Assembly (NCBI RefSeq): GCF_964340395.1
Contig: NC_135551.1
Span: forward strand, 10,366,879-10,430,878
Source of the DNA: Glandiceps talaboti
Lineage: Eukaryota; Hemichordata; Enteropneusta; Spengelidae
DNA: 64,000 nucleotides
Reading direction: 5' to 3'
Numbering within the stretch: the stretch's first letter is position 1; each line of letters begins with the position of its first letter. A program made the position numbers and the translations under genes. The notes below the pieces were generated by a model. It was not told the DNA's origin. It did no database searches and worked only from the letters and a program-made list of their open reading frames with translations. Of the stretch, positions 55,022-64,000 are shown in pieces.

Positions 55022-56031
55022 ATGAGCGTTTTCCTGATAACTCTGCTGCTGTTGACCTTGTCAGCTTTCGCAGACCACTCTGGTATGTATGTATGTATGT
55101 ATGTATGTATGTATGTATGTATGTATGTATGTATGTATGTATTGATTACAATTAATACCCCATATACACTTTGTTTTCTGTTCGTATTGAATGTTAATTA
55201 CAAGAGGCTTCGACTCTCAGAATGTAATTCAACCCGTTGATAGTTTTCATATCCTGGTAAAACACGTGAATTATGTTGCAGTGTTAGATACCAGTGAAAT
55301 ATGTATTTCCTAGTAGGGTGGACATTTTCCCGAGACTTGAAATGTAGAAATGCGAGACATTTCTAACGAGCTGATATTTACCAAATTATGACAAGCGATG
55401 ACATTTTACCATTTACACTATTTCAGTTCACTAATTCAATTCAATTAACTTAATTCATTTCAAATGGACAATTTGGTCTGGGAAACAAACTATAGCTACA
55501 CAATTTGAATAGAGACAGTAATATCACAAAAAAGGTTACACATTGTAAGTACATGTCACATGACTGAAACGACAAAATTGACCAATGTATCAAGGGATCA
55601 AAGATACCTTTGTGGTATGCCTATAATGTTGAAACCTATGGATACAGTTCTTACTTGATAGTAAATTTTGAAACAAACATATACACGAAAAGTTTGCTAG
55701 TACAGCTAGCAATGGAAGTTTTGCATAAAAAAGATAAAATAATTTAATCTACTGAAAAAGATACAATTTCAGAGTACAAACCCTGTTTTTCCCTTTTTCG
55801 AAGATTGCCTCAGTATTTACATCATTTCCGCGTTCACAATGCCTCGTTATCATCTACTTCAGTAATCATATTAACATGTTTGTTTTTTTGGAATAATGTT
55901 TAGCAAAGATTTGCATCCTCAAAACAATCCTCAAACGTTTTCTTTGTATGAAATATTCAGAAGTCAAAGTTTAATTAATTTTTTTAGCACAACTGAACTG
56001 AGGTTCAGTAGTGCTATAGGGATCACCCAGA

Positions 56032-56077
<46 letters not shown>

Positions 56078-59000
56078 AAACAACTTAAAGTAAAAAACCG
56101 CTGAACCGATTGCCATGATATTTGGTGGGTTCATTAACTTGGGTGTCTAGTTGGGAAATTGTTCAAATTAAAATGATCTTACCACCGGTTTGTGATTTTG
56201 GTCAAAAAATGTGATTTTTGGTCAAAAAACTTAAACTCAAAAACTACTGGGCAGATTGGGCTGAAATTTGGGTGAAACATTCTTCAGGGTGTTTTTACTA
56301 AGAATTGTTCATGATATGATGGCCCCATCAGTGATATGCAAATTAGGGCTAAAATGTGTCTCTTTGGTCAAAAATCTATAATTCCAAAACCACTGAGCAG
56401 ATTAGGCTGAAATTTAATTGGAATGCATCTAGGGATGTATGGACGAAGAAATATTCCATGAGTGATATGCAGATTAGGTGTAAAAATTTTCATTTTTGGT
56501 CAAAAACTTATATCTCAAAAAGTACTTGGTCAATGAGTCTGAAACTTGGTGAGATGTTTCTGAAAGTGTTATTCTGCAGATTTTTTATTCAAAACATTTT
56601 GACAAAATTGGCCCTAGCAACCATGACCATACCTTAGCAACAACCAAATGGCAGTATATTTTGGTCAAATAACAACATCATCTGGTAGGCAAGTGAGTAA
56701 ACATTCAAAACATGTATGCAAATATGCCTAGCAACAAGACCACGCCCATAGCAACAGCCAAATGATCACATATATTGCGAAGATAACAACAGGGATTAAA
56801 AGAATTGAATAAACATTCAAAAAATGTATGAATATTTGCCTAGCAACAAGACCACGCCCATAGCAACAGCCAAATAATCACGTATTTTGCAAAGATAACA
56901 ACAGGAATTGAAAGACAAATGAATAAACATTCAAAAAACGTATTCAAATGTGCCTAGCAACAAGACCACGCCCATAGCAATAGCCAAATGATCACATATA
57001 TTGCGAAGATAAGAGGATTAATAGACAAATGAATAAACATTTTAAATGTATGCAAATATGCCTAGCAACAAGACCACGCCCATTGCAACAGCCAAATAGT
57101 CACGTATATCGCAAAGATAGCAACATGGTTGGATAGGCAACTGGGTAGTCATTCAGCAAATGAACACCTATTGTTAGCATGGACGAGCATATGGATAAAC
57201 ATTTTTAAAAACTGTACAGTTGTGCTACAACGCCATTAGCGGTATTTTTATAATTGTAGCCGATGCGACAAATGACAGCGAGGACCTGGGTGTGCCAAAA
57301 GCATCACGTGAGTATCATTCCACAACGTTGAATGAGTTGACAGTTATGATAATTACAATGCATGCATACATACATACATACATACATACATACATACATA
57401 CATACATACATACATACATACAGATAAAGGTTACAGCCCGGTTTAGAGTGACAAATAAGGGCATAGCCACTAAGAGCTTTCACTGTTCTTTTTTCTATTT
57501 CCTACCTGACATCAATCATGTCTTATCTGAGTTTATCAGTAGTAGTAGTAATAGTAAAATTTATTTAAGAACAGGGTAGCCAAGAAACAACAGAAGCTGA
57601 TTTCCACCTGGGCCCTGTTACCACACACACAAAAAAACATTACATACCACACAAAAAGAGATTACAAACAATGCAAAAGCAACGTTTAACAAAGACAAGA
57701 TGAAAAAGCAACAATATCAATAGATAAATTTACACCGCCATCCAGTTACACCATACTGGAAGTCATCCTCTCTGACATAATATGATTTATGTATGTATTT
57801 CTAAAAGTATGAATTGTTTTGCACTGCTTAATATGTGTTGGTAGACTGTTCCATAAAACAGCTCCAAGAGTATTTAAAGGTTCTCTTGCCGGAATTACTG
57901 CTAATTCTCGACACATGCGTATTGAGATTGGATCTTTGTCTAGTGGAATAGTTATGTACTTCATCCAACTTAACCTCTTGACATATTTAGTACGATACAG
58001 AGGTGTTAATTTATGAAGAACTTTAAAATAAACGCACACCTTCTAAAAAGCAAAACGCTCATAACATGACAACCAATTTAAACTCTCTAACATAGGAAAA
58101 GAGTGTGTCCAACATGTAGGCCCACACTGAAGGATTATCCTGGCTGCTATTTTGGAGCCTCTGAAGTCTGGTCATTCCAAGGCAAGAGTAGAAAATACTC
58201 ACACGACTGGATTCGACTCATTTCGATCTTATTACATTGATTTTCACAAGGAAAAAAGAGCCAAGTCTGACGTTCAGGTATGGTCCATTATTTTCACAGG
58301 TAGGACGACGTCGACTGTTGTCCATACCCAACTGGTTTGTGAACATAACCAACTTAACTTGCACTGCTCTCATGGTACAATTATTCACGTTGTATCGGCA
58401 AACTACGGGAGAACCGACGACGGAGAGACGTGCCCACACAGATCCATTAAAGATCTAGAATGTAGCGCTGAGACCAGTGTGGATGTTGTTACTGAAGCAT
58501 GCGAGGGTGAAGAGTCTTGTAGTGTCAGAGCTAGCAACAGTGTCTTTGGTGATCCGTGTGTTGGAACATTCAAATACTTGGAAGTCGAATATTATTGTGA
58601 GTACTTTTGGTTATTTTAAATGTGTAATGAAAACGTTAACGTTCTAGATCACATTCTCACGACAGCGCTAGCAATGCATAGGTGATAATATGCTGCTTTG
58701 TTTGTGTGAACCTCAGACCACTAACCGTGACGTGAACCGACTGTGTACTCTTGGGCAGCAGCTGTCCGTGTTGATACCTTTGTGGTGGTCTTGATGTTTC
58801 TTTAATTTACAGATGTTCTTTTACCGTGTCATAAGTATCGTCTTCTTCTGTTGAACGGGACACATGACTGCCAAAATTTAATTTGCAAGGCATGAAACAA
58901 GTTTTTATTTGCATTGAAACGTTTCTGCGGCGGTGTCATTGGGAATCCATCTCATTGCCCAATGCGAGCGCTTTCTTGCCCTGTACTGTGCACTGAACTT

Positions 59001-62000
59001 ATAGGGAACGTCTTTAGTACATATCTGTTGTGACGAAGTCATTCTCGGGGAATCAACTAGCTTACTTACATCTTTGTTTTGCACGGACGACGTTCTCTTA
59101 TAATACCGTACTGCTGTCGATCGATGACCAGTGCGTGCCATAATACATTGTTCATTTACATCTTTTTCATATAATGTTGTGGCTAGTGTTACCGTCAGTG
59201 AATGGTTGGTGTAAAATTTACTATCGTCATTGAAAGGCAAGAGTAGAAATCCCTACACAACTGGAATCTACTCATTTCGTTCTCATTACATTGATTTTCA
59301 CAAGGAAAAAAGAGCCAAGTGTGACATTCAGGTATGGTTCATTATTTTCACAGGTAGGACGACGTCGACTGTTGTCCATACCCAACTGGTTTGTGAACAT
59401 AACCGACTTAACTTGCAGTGCTCTCATGGTAAAAATATTCACGTTGTATCGGCAAACTACGGGAGAACCGACGACGGAGAGACGTGCCCACACAGATCCA
59501 TTAAAGATCTAGAATGTAGCGCTGAGACCAGTGTCGATGTTGTTACTGAAGCATGCGAGGGTGAAGAGTCTTGTAGTGTCAGAGCTAGCAACAGTGTCTT
59601 TGGTGATCCGTGTGTTGGAACATTCAAATACTTGGAAGTCAAATATTATTGTGAGTACTTTTGGTTATTTTAAATGTGTAATAAAAACGTTCTAGATCAC
59701 ATTTTCTCGACAGCGCTATCATAGGTGATAATATGCTGCTTTGTTTCATGTGAGCCGAGTGTATACTCTTGGGCAACAACTATCCAGTTGATATCTTCGT
59801 GGTGGTCTTGATGTTTCTGTGATTTACAGATGTTCTCTTACCGTGTCATAAGTGTCGTATTCTGTTGAACGGGACACATGACTGCCAAAATTTAATTTGC
59901 AAGGCCTGAAACAAGTTTTTATTTGCATTGAAACGTTTCTGCGGCGGTGACATTGGGATTCCATCTCATTGCCCAATGCGAGCGCTTTCTTGCCCTGTAC
60001 TGTGCACTGAACTTATAGGGAACGTCTTTAGTACATTTCTGTTGTGACGAAGTCATTCTCGGGGAATCAACTAGCTTACTTACATCTTTGTTTTGCACGG
60101 ACGACGTTCTCTAATAATACGCGTACTGCTGTCGATCGATGACCAGTGCGTGCCATAATACATTGTTCATTTATATCTTTTTCATATAATGTTGTGGCAA
60201 GTGTTACCGTCAGTGAATGGTTGGTGTAAAGTTTACTCTCGTCATTGAAAGGCAAGAGTAGAAATCCCTACACAACTGGAATCTACTCATTTCGTTCTCA
60301 TTACATTGATTTTCACAAGGAAAAAAGAGAGAAGTCTGACATTCAGGTATGGTCCATTATTTTCACAGGTAGGACGACGTCGACTGTTGTCCATTCCCAA
60401 CTGGTTTGTGAACATAACCGACTTAACTTGCAGTGCTCTCATGGTAAAAATATTCACGTTGTATCGGCAAACTACGGGAGAACCGACGACGGAGAGACGT
60501 GCCCACACAGATCCATTAAAGATCTAGAATGTAGCGCTGAGACCAGTGTGGATGTTGTTACTGAAGCATGCGAGGGTGAAGAGTCTTGTAGTGTCAGAGC
60601 TAGCAACAGTGTCTTTGGTGATCCGTGTGTTGGAACATTCAAATACTTGGAAGTCGAATATTATTGTGAGTACTTTTGGTTATTTTAAATGTATAATAAA
60701 AACGTTCTAGATCACATTTTCTCGACAGCGCTATCATAGGTGATAATATGCTGCTTTGTTTCATGTGAGCTGAGTGTATAATCTAGGGCAGCAACTGTCC
60801 TGTTGATACCTTGGTGGTGGTCTTGGTGTTTCTGTGACTTCAACGTGTTCTCTTACCATGTCATAAGTATCGTCTTCTTCTGTTGAACGGGACACATGAC
60901 TGCCAAAATTTAATTTGCAAGGCCTGAAACAAGTTTTTATTTGCATTGAAACGTTTCTGCGGCGATGTCGTTGGGATTTCCCTCTCATTACCCAATGCGA
61001 GCGTTTTCTTGCCCTGTACTGTGCACTGAACTTATAGGGAACGTCTTTAGTACATTTCTGTTGTGACGAAGTCATTCTCTGTGAATCAACTAACTTATTT
61101 ACTTACATCTTTGTTTTGCACGGACGAAGTTCTCTTATAATACTGTACTGCTGTCGATCGATGACTATTGCGTTCTAAATATCAGTGTTCATCTATACAT
61201 TTCTCATACAAAGTTGTGGCAAGTGTTACCTTCAGTGAATGGTTGGTGTAAATTCCGTCAATTCCTGCTACTGCCATAATACAAGGTACATATCTGTCAA
61301 GCGTGTTACGACCGATTGGCTTACAATTGAAACGAATAGGTTGTGCATCAGTTGACTTTGCACATATAGAAAAACACTGCATGAGAAAGTCCGCTTGGAG
61401 TCTCCATACATATTCCAATAGCTTCTTTTCTTATTCATGAGTTATAGGGTGGACTTGTTTGATGAATGCACCATGTCCTTGTCGCAAAAGCTCCTTCCTC
61501 TTTGCGTCTACTCTTGCAGAGTTGCTCTCTAACAAATTAATATTAGGCCTATTATAGTCTTCCCGTAGTTTCCTCTGTATTCCAGCCAAAAACAGATTGA
61601 TCGATCGAATTCGGTGGGTAGGGCTTACCATTGCATTTCCTCGCCTCCATAACAAAGTTTACCAGAAATGGACATAAGTCCTCCGACGACAACTTTGATA
61701 ACTCTTCGAGGTTTGGTATAATTGTCTCCTATCTCGCTCAGATTTCTTGTGAAGGCCTAATCCTGCCATACATGTATACACCAAGTTGTATTTCTTCTAG
61801 TGTTCCCAGGAACACGTCCCCTCACACTTGTCTGAATGTCTTCATCTGACATAAATACAAATATACGTCTTTCTGCCACGAGTTTTTCTGCTGAAATGAA
61901 CAGACTGACATAATTTATGCATTTCCGTCACATTACTAACAATTTATATCGTCCGGCAACGGTGTATTCGGAGATCCCTGTGTCGGAACTTTCAAATATC

Positions 62001-62771
62001 TTGATGTTACACGTTATTGTAAGTTTACTAAATATGTCACGTTCAAATCTAATACTGATGTCTTTTTTAATTTGCCCTACTATATTGTGTTTGAAATATT
62101 GTAGAGAGTAAAACCATGATCAACGATAAGAACTCTCAGGACATTACTGATATACATTATAAACGGAATTTACTAGAATGTCATGACACCTGGACCGACT
62201 TTGTAAATGTGGTTCAAGGTAGTAGCTGATTGCTGTTTACCAATATTGTATATCAGAAGTGAGAATGATTCATCGTCTCATTAGCCTAGAATCCATGGGG
62301 GGGGGGGGTATTTACTCTCGCCATTCCAAGGCAAGAGTAGAAAATACTCACATGACTGGAATCTACTCATTTCGATCTTACATTGATTTTCACAAGGAAA
62401 AAAGAGCCAAGTCTGACGTTCAGGTATGGTCCATTATTTTCACAGGTAGCACGACTTTTGTCCATTCCCGCCTGGTTTGTGAACATAACCGACTTAACTT
62501 GCAGTGCTCTCATGGTAAAATTATTCACGTTGTATCGGCAAACTACGGGAGAACCGACGACGGAGAGACGTGCCCACACAGATCCATTAAAGATCTAGAA
62601 TGTAGGGCTGAGACCAGTGTGGATGTTGTTACTGAAGCATGCGAGGGTGAAGAGTCTTGTAGTGTCAGAGCTAGCAACAGTGTCTTTGGTGATCCGTGTG
62701 TTGGAACATTCAAATACTTGGAAGTCGAATATTATTGTGAGTCAAAATTTATTTTATTGAATGACATCTAA
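55022..62771 (+). CDS. Secreted lectin with four tandem SUEL (L-rhamnose/galactose-binding) domains
   Basis: Exon 1 (55022-55082) encodes a signal peptide (MSVFLITLLLLTLSAFADHS). Exon 2 (57260-57307) is a 16-residue acidic linker. Then come four SUEL exons: 58300-58596, 59354-59650, 60369-60665 and 62446-62736. All are phase 1-1 with AG acceptors and GTGAGT donors, so any subset joins in frame. Reading through the last donor ends at TAA 62769-62771 (441 residues). Each domain has the family motifs ANYGRTD and FGDPCVGTFKYLEV and eight cysteines, the last made by joining T|GT across the intron. SUEL lectins bind L-rhamnose or D-galactose on microbes or egg surfaces; that role is family knowledge. 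The gene may also use later exons beyond the window. Confidence 0.88.
55083..55142. repeat. (GTAT)n microsatellite starting at the lectin exon 1 splice donor
   Basis: The donor GTATGT at 55083 is the first unit of a run of about 15 GTAT repeats. Confidence 0.9.
56006..56620. repeat. Degenerate internal repeats (CAAAAACT...GGTCAAAAA... type)
   Basis: After a (TGTC)n run (56033-56077), blocks of about 120-150 bp recur: ACYACTGRGCAGATTRGGCTGA, AAATTTGG-type and GGTCAAAAA stretches. Non-coding. Confidence 0.65.
56600..57175. repeat. About 110-bp tandem repeat, 4-5 copies
   Basis: The core CCTAGCAACAAGACCACGCC begins at 56727, 56839, 56953 and 57061, with a diverged copy near 56610. Each unit also has AATGATCACATATATTGCGA and AATAAACATTCAAAA. 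It lies in intron 1 of the lectin gene. Confidence 0.9.
57360..57421. repeat. (CATA)n microsatellite
   Basis: About 60 bp in intron 2 of the lectin gene. Confidence 0.95.
57546..58165 (-). mobile_element. LINE 3' fragment in lectin intron 2
   Basis: The minus strand encodes AARIILQCG, LESLNWLSCYERFAF, a stop, VCVYFKVLHKLTPLY, IPAREPLNTLGAVLWNSLPT and CKTIHTFRNTYINHI, the C-terminal end of a CR1/RTE-like non-LTR ORF2. Its 5' limit (about 58165) abuts the start of the first SUEL duplication unit (GGCAAGAG at 58181). Confidence 0.8.
58300..58596 (+). CDS. SUEL exon 1 of the tandem lectin
   Basis: 99 codons, phase 1-1. It differs from the other three at several sites (for example HNQLNLHC and GTIIHV). 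Reading through its donor gives CEYFWLF and a stop, a possible short alternative C-terminus. Confidence 0.88.
58905..59240 (-). pseudogene. Crypton-like tyrosine recombinase fragment, copy A
   Basis: The minus strand encodes YTNHSLTVTLATTLYEKDVN, IMARTGHRSTAVRYYKRTS and a basic tail. This matches the C-terminal catalytic part of Crypton-derived recombinase domains (as in ZMYM2-type proteins). The HSLR arginine is Thr here, while the TGH and YYKR parts remain. It begins exactly at the duplication junction (GGCAAGAG), so it travels with the SUEL exon. Confidence 0.7.
59354..59650 (+). CDS. SUEL exon 2 of the tandem lectin
   Basis: 99 codons, phase 1-1. Nearly identical to exons 3 and 4, with VKYYC instead of VEYYC. 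The read-through form is followed by AATAAA at 59680-59685. Confidence 0.88.
59680..59685 (+). promoter_or_regulatory. AATAAA after SUEL exon 2 read-through stop
   Basis: It lies about 10 bp after the read-through stop. The same hexamer is at 60695-60700 after exon 3, while exon 1 has a one-base variant (AATGAA). Confidence 0.35.
59930..60250 (-). pseudogene. Crypton-like tyrosine recombinase fragment, copy B
   Basis: Same antisense fragment as at 58905-59240, about 1015 bp downstream in the repeat unit, with frame breaks. Ends at the junction of the third SUEL unit. Confidence 0.65.
60369..60665 (+). CDS. SUEL exon 3 of the tandem lectin
   Basis: 99 codons, phase 1-1, ANYGRTD and DPC motifs intact. 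It lies in a unit offset by 1015 bp from exon 2. Confidence 0.88.
60950..61770 (-). pseudogene. Crypton-like tyrosine recombinase remnant, longest copy
   Basis: Minus strand from about 61770: FLVNFVMEARKCNGKPYPPN and FLAGIQRKLREDYNRPNIN (N-terminal SAM-like part), QGHGAFIKQVHPIT, then a gap, then FNCKPIGRNTLDRYVP, YTNHSLKVTLATTLYEKCID, a stop, and HRSTAVQYYKRTSS. Order and motifs match Crypton/ZMYM-type recombinases. The first catalytic arginine region seems deleted and HSLR reads HSLK. It is probably the source of the truncated copies A and B. Confidence 0.75.
61952..62018 (+). pseudogene. Partial, diverged SUEL exon end
   Basis: Encodes SGNGVFGDPCVGTFKYLDVT followed by RYC, with a good donor (GTAAGT) at 62019 in phase 1. 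The first two thirds of the domain are missing and no acceptor precedes it. It is more diverged than the four full exons, so it is an older relic. Confidence 0.75.
62446..62736 (+). CDS. SUEL exon 4 of the tandem lectin
   Basis: 97 codons (two fewer at the N-terminal side), phase 1-1. Motifs and eight cysteines are kept. Its 5' flank resembles that of SUEL exon 1 (ATTCCAAGGCAAGAG). After the donor the frame reads CESKFILLNDI and stops at 62771. Confidence 0.85.
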
Positions 62772-64000
62772 TTCTCTTACATGGACGAGAAGTAATTAAC
62801 AGTGGCTCTCACAATATGTCACAAAACATTTTAAAGAAAGTCAACACTCTATGCAGTTGTTGGCTTCAAAAAACATCATAGTCATTGGATTAATATTGTT
62901 CATTTTCAATCAGCGAAATCATAGACCCTCCACCAACGTTGGTCTATGGCCAAATGGAAAAGTCATTAGCAACTTTAAACATTGAAAATATCAATTTGTT
63001 TTTCTATATATTTCTCTTAATCTCTGCTTCACTGTCTTATTATTTTAGTACTATGAGTCAATAATGTGATAGTAGACTTTACCTCCATCAAAAACTTGAC
63101 TATCATGTTCACTCATTTGTGCATTTGTTTAGGTGCTAAAATATGAATTTACATTGTAGGTCCCATCAAGCTTATCCCTACCAACATTAAATCAACCAAT
63201 TCATCACAATCTTTCAAACTACATTTCTTTGAGCAATACATTGATCAAGTGTAACTTTTGTCATGTTTTATTCCTGCACATTGAAATCGACTCATCAGTC
63301 GTGTACACCTCCGTTTCCACTCTGAGATGAACAGAGAGACTTCGGTTCTACCCCTAAGTAGTAGTTTCTTCCAGCTGTAGCATTAATCGTGTAATATTTG
63401 AGTGGCAAGATTCGTCAGTCTAATTCAGGCATATCCGGTAAAAACAAAATTTAGAAAATAAAACACGTCTCTCAATATTATAAGGTTTGATCTGAATATA
63501 TTTAAAAGTCACCTAAAGTGGATTTTTTCCAAAGAAAAACGTCAATTTTAATACATAACGAAATTACGGGCTATGAATAACTGAATACATTCAACACTTG
63601 TGTCGCAAATGTTTTGTTTTACATGTTGCTGAACAACGCGATTTCTCAATTCAACTCGATGATTTAGGAATGTTACTGTACCAACAAACATAGGAAAGTA
63701 GTTATTCTTTTTAGAACATGTAAAAAAATTATCGACAGTATAAATGTCAAAACTGTACTTCAACAACCCGGGAATTCAACTGCGCTATGTCATCAGTGGT
63801 ACGGTCCGTATCACGTACACTGTATGTCAAACTTTCAAATAGTGTAACAATTTCTAGGGGTACAGTGATGCCTCGATACTCATTACAATGTTACGATAAT
63901 CGTGCTAACAGGCCTACTGTTACAATATTGCAATGCATGGCGATGTTATGTCGCCGATATGACGTATCGCGTGGAAAATGCACATAGTAATAGTATATGG
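62772..64000. other. Downstream region, no gene seen
   Basis: AT-rich. Contains a short palindromic repeat end at 62920-62947 (CATAGACC...GGTCTATG), whose 20-bp start also occurs at 29041. AATAAA lies near 63457. From about 63863, CAGTGATGCCTCGATACTC may be a hAT-type terminus, cut by the window end. Confidence 0.4.

Noticed and set aside
55022-55240. 72-residue frame continuing past the lectin leader into YVCM repeats
   Set aside because: The leader ends at the donor 55083; the remainder is microsatellite translation.
58152-58299. Upstream part of the frame before SUEL exon 1 (starting MEPLKSG), also conserved before other copies
   Set aside because: The in-frame extension crosses the acceptor TTTTCACAG and lacks SUEL features; the conservation follows from duplication of the whole unit.

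Overview
This is nuclear genomic DNA from an animal: AT-rich, with spliced genes using GT-AG introns, very abundant microsatellites (CATA/TATG, CT, TA, CA) and fragments of several animal non-LTR retrotransposon clades. The gene set (SUEL/rhamnose-binding lectin, tachylectin-like propeller, AMT-type ammonium transporter) and short introns of about 0.3-2 kb point to a marine invertebrate. A deuterostome such as a hemichordate or lancelet, or a lophotrochozoan, would fit; the sequence alone does not decide. No rRNA, tRNA or CRISPR was recognised.

Layout: 1-6.5 kb has no gene and holds repeats and local duplications. A small secreted five-repeat beta-propeller gene lies at 6.58-10.6 kb, with two near-identical alternative or tandem terminal exons. 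11.3-14.7 kb is repeats, with an L2/CR1-like LINE on the minus strand. 14.7-19.6 kb has no recognised gene. A complete 11-exon ammonium transporter occupies 19.59-29.62 kb. A two-exon gene of unknown function lies at 31.70-34.93 kb. A Tx1/L1-type LINE remnant is at 39.0-39.8 kb. A four-exon SLC16-type monocarboxylate transporter gene at 40.37-42.79 kb carries a frameshift in its large loop. A signal-peptide lectin gene with four tandem SUEL exons runs from 55.02 to about 62.77 kb.

The most unusual structure is at 43.9-53.0 kb. One CR1-type LINE on the minus strand is split into a 5' part (52985-50676) and a 3' part (44472-43935). The 6.2 kb between them (44473-50675) is bounded by about 33-bp terminal inverted repeats, carries a longer subterminal inverted repeat and is flanked by a 7-bp target duplication (ACTAAAG). 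This makes it one large terminal-inverted-repeat element, with exon-like blocks, a candidate two-exon small secreted peptide gene, a fold-back element with 9-bp direct repeats and a PIF/Harbinger-like element with TAA duplications inside it. No transposase was recognised in it.

The lectin gene has grown by tandem duplication of a unit of about 1 kb. The unit contains one phase 1-1 SUEL exon plus an antisense fragment of a Crypton-like tyrosine recombinase. The final cysteine of each SUEL domain is created only by splicing (T|GT). The named genes do not form a pathway. Two encode secreted carbohydrate-binding-type proteins and two encode membrane transporters.
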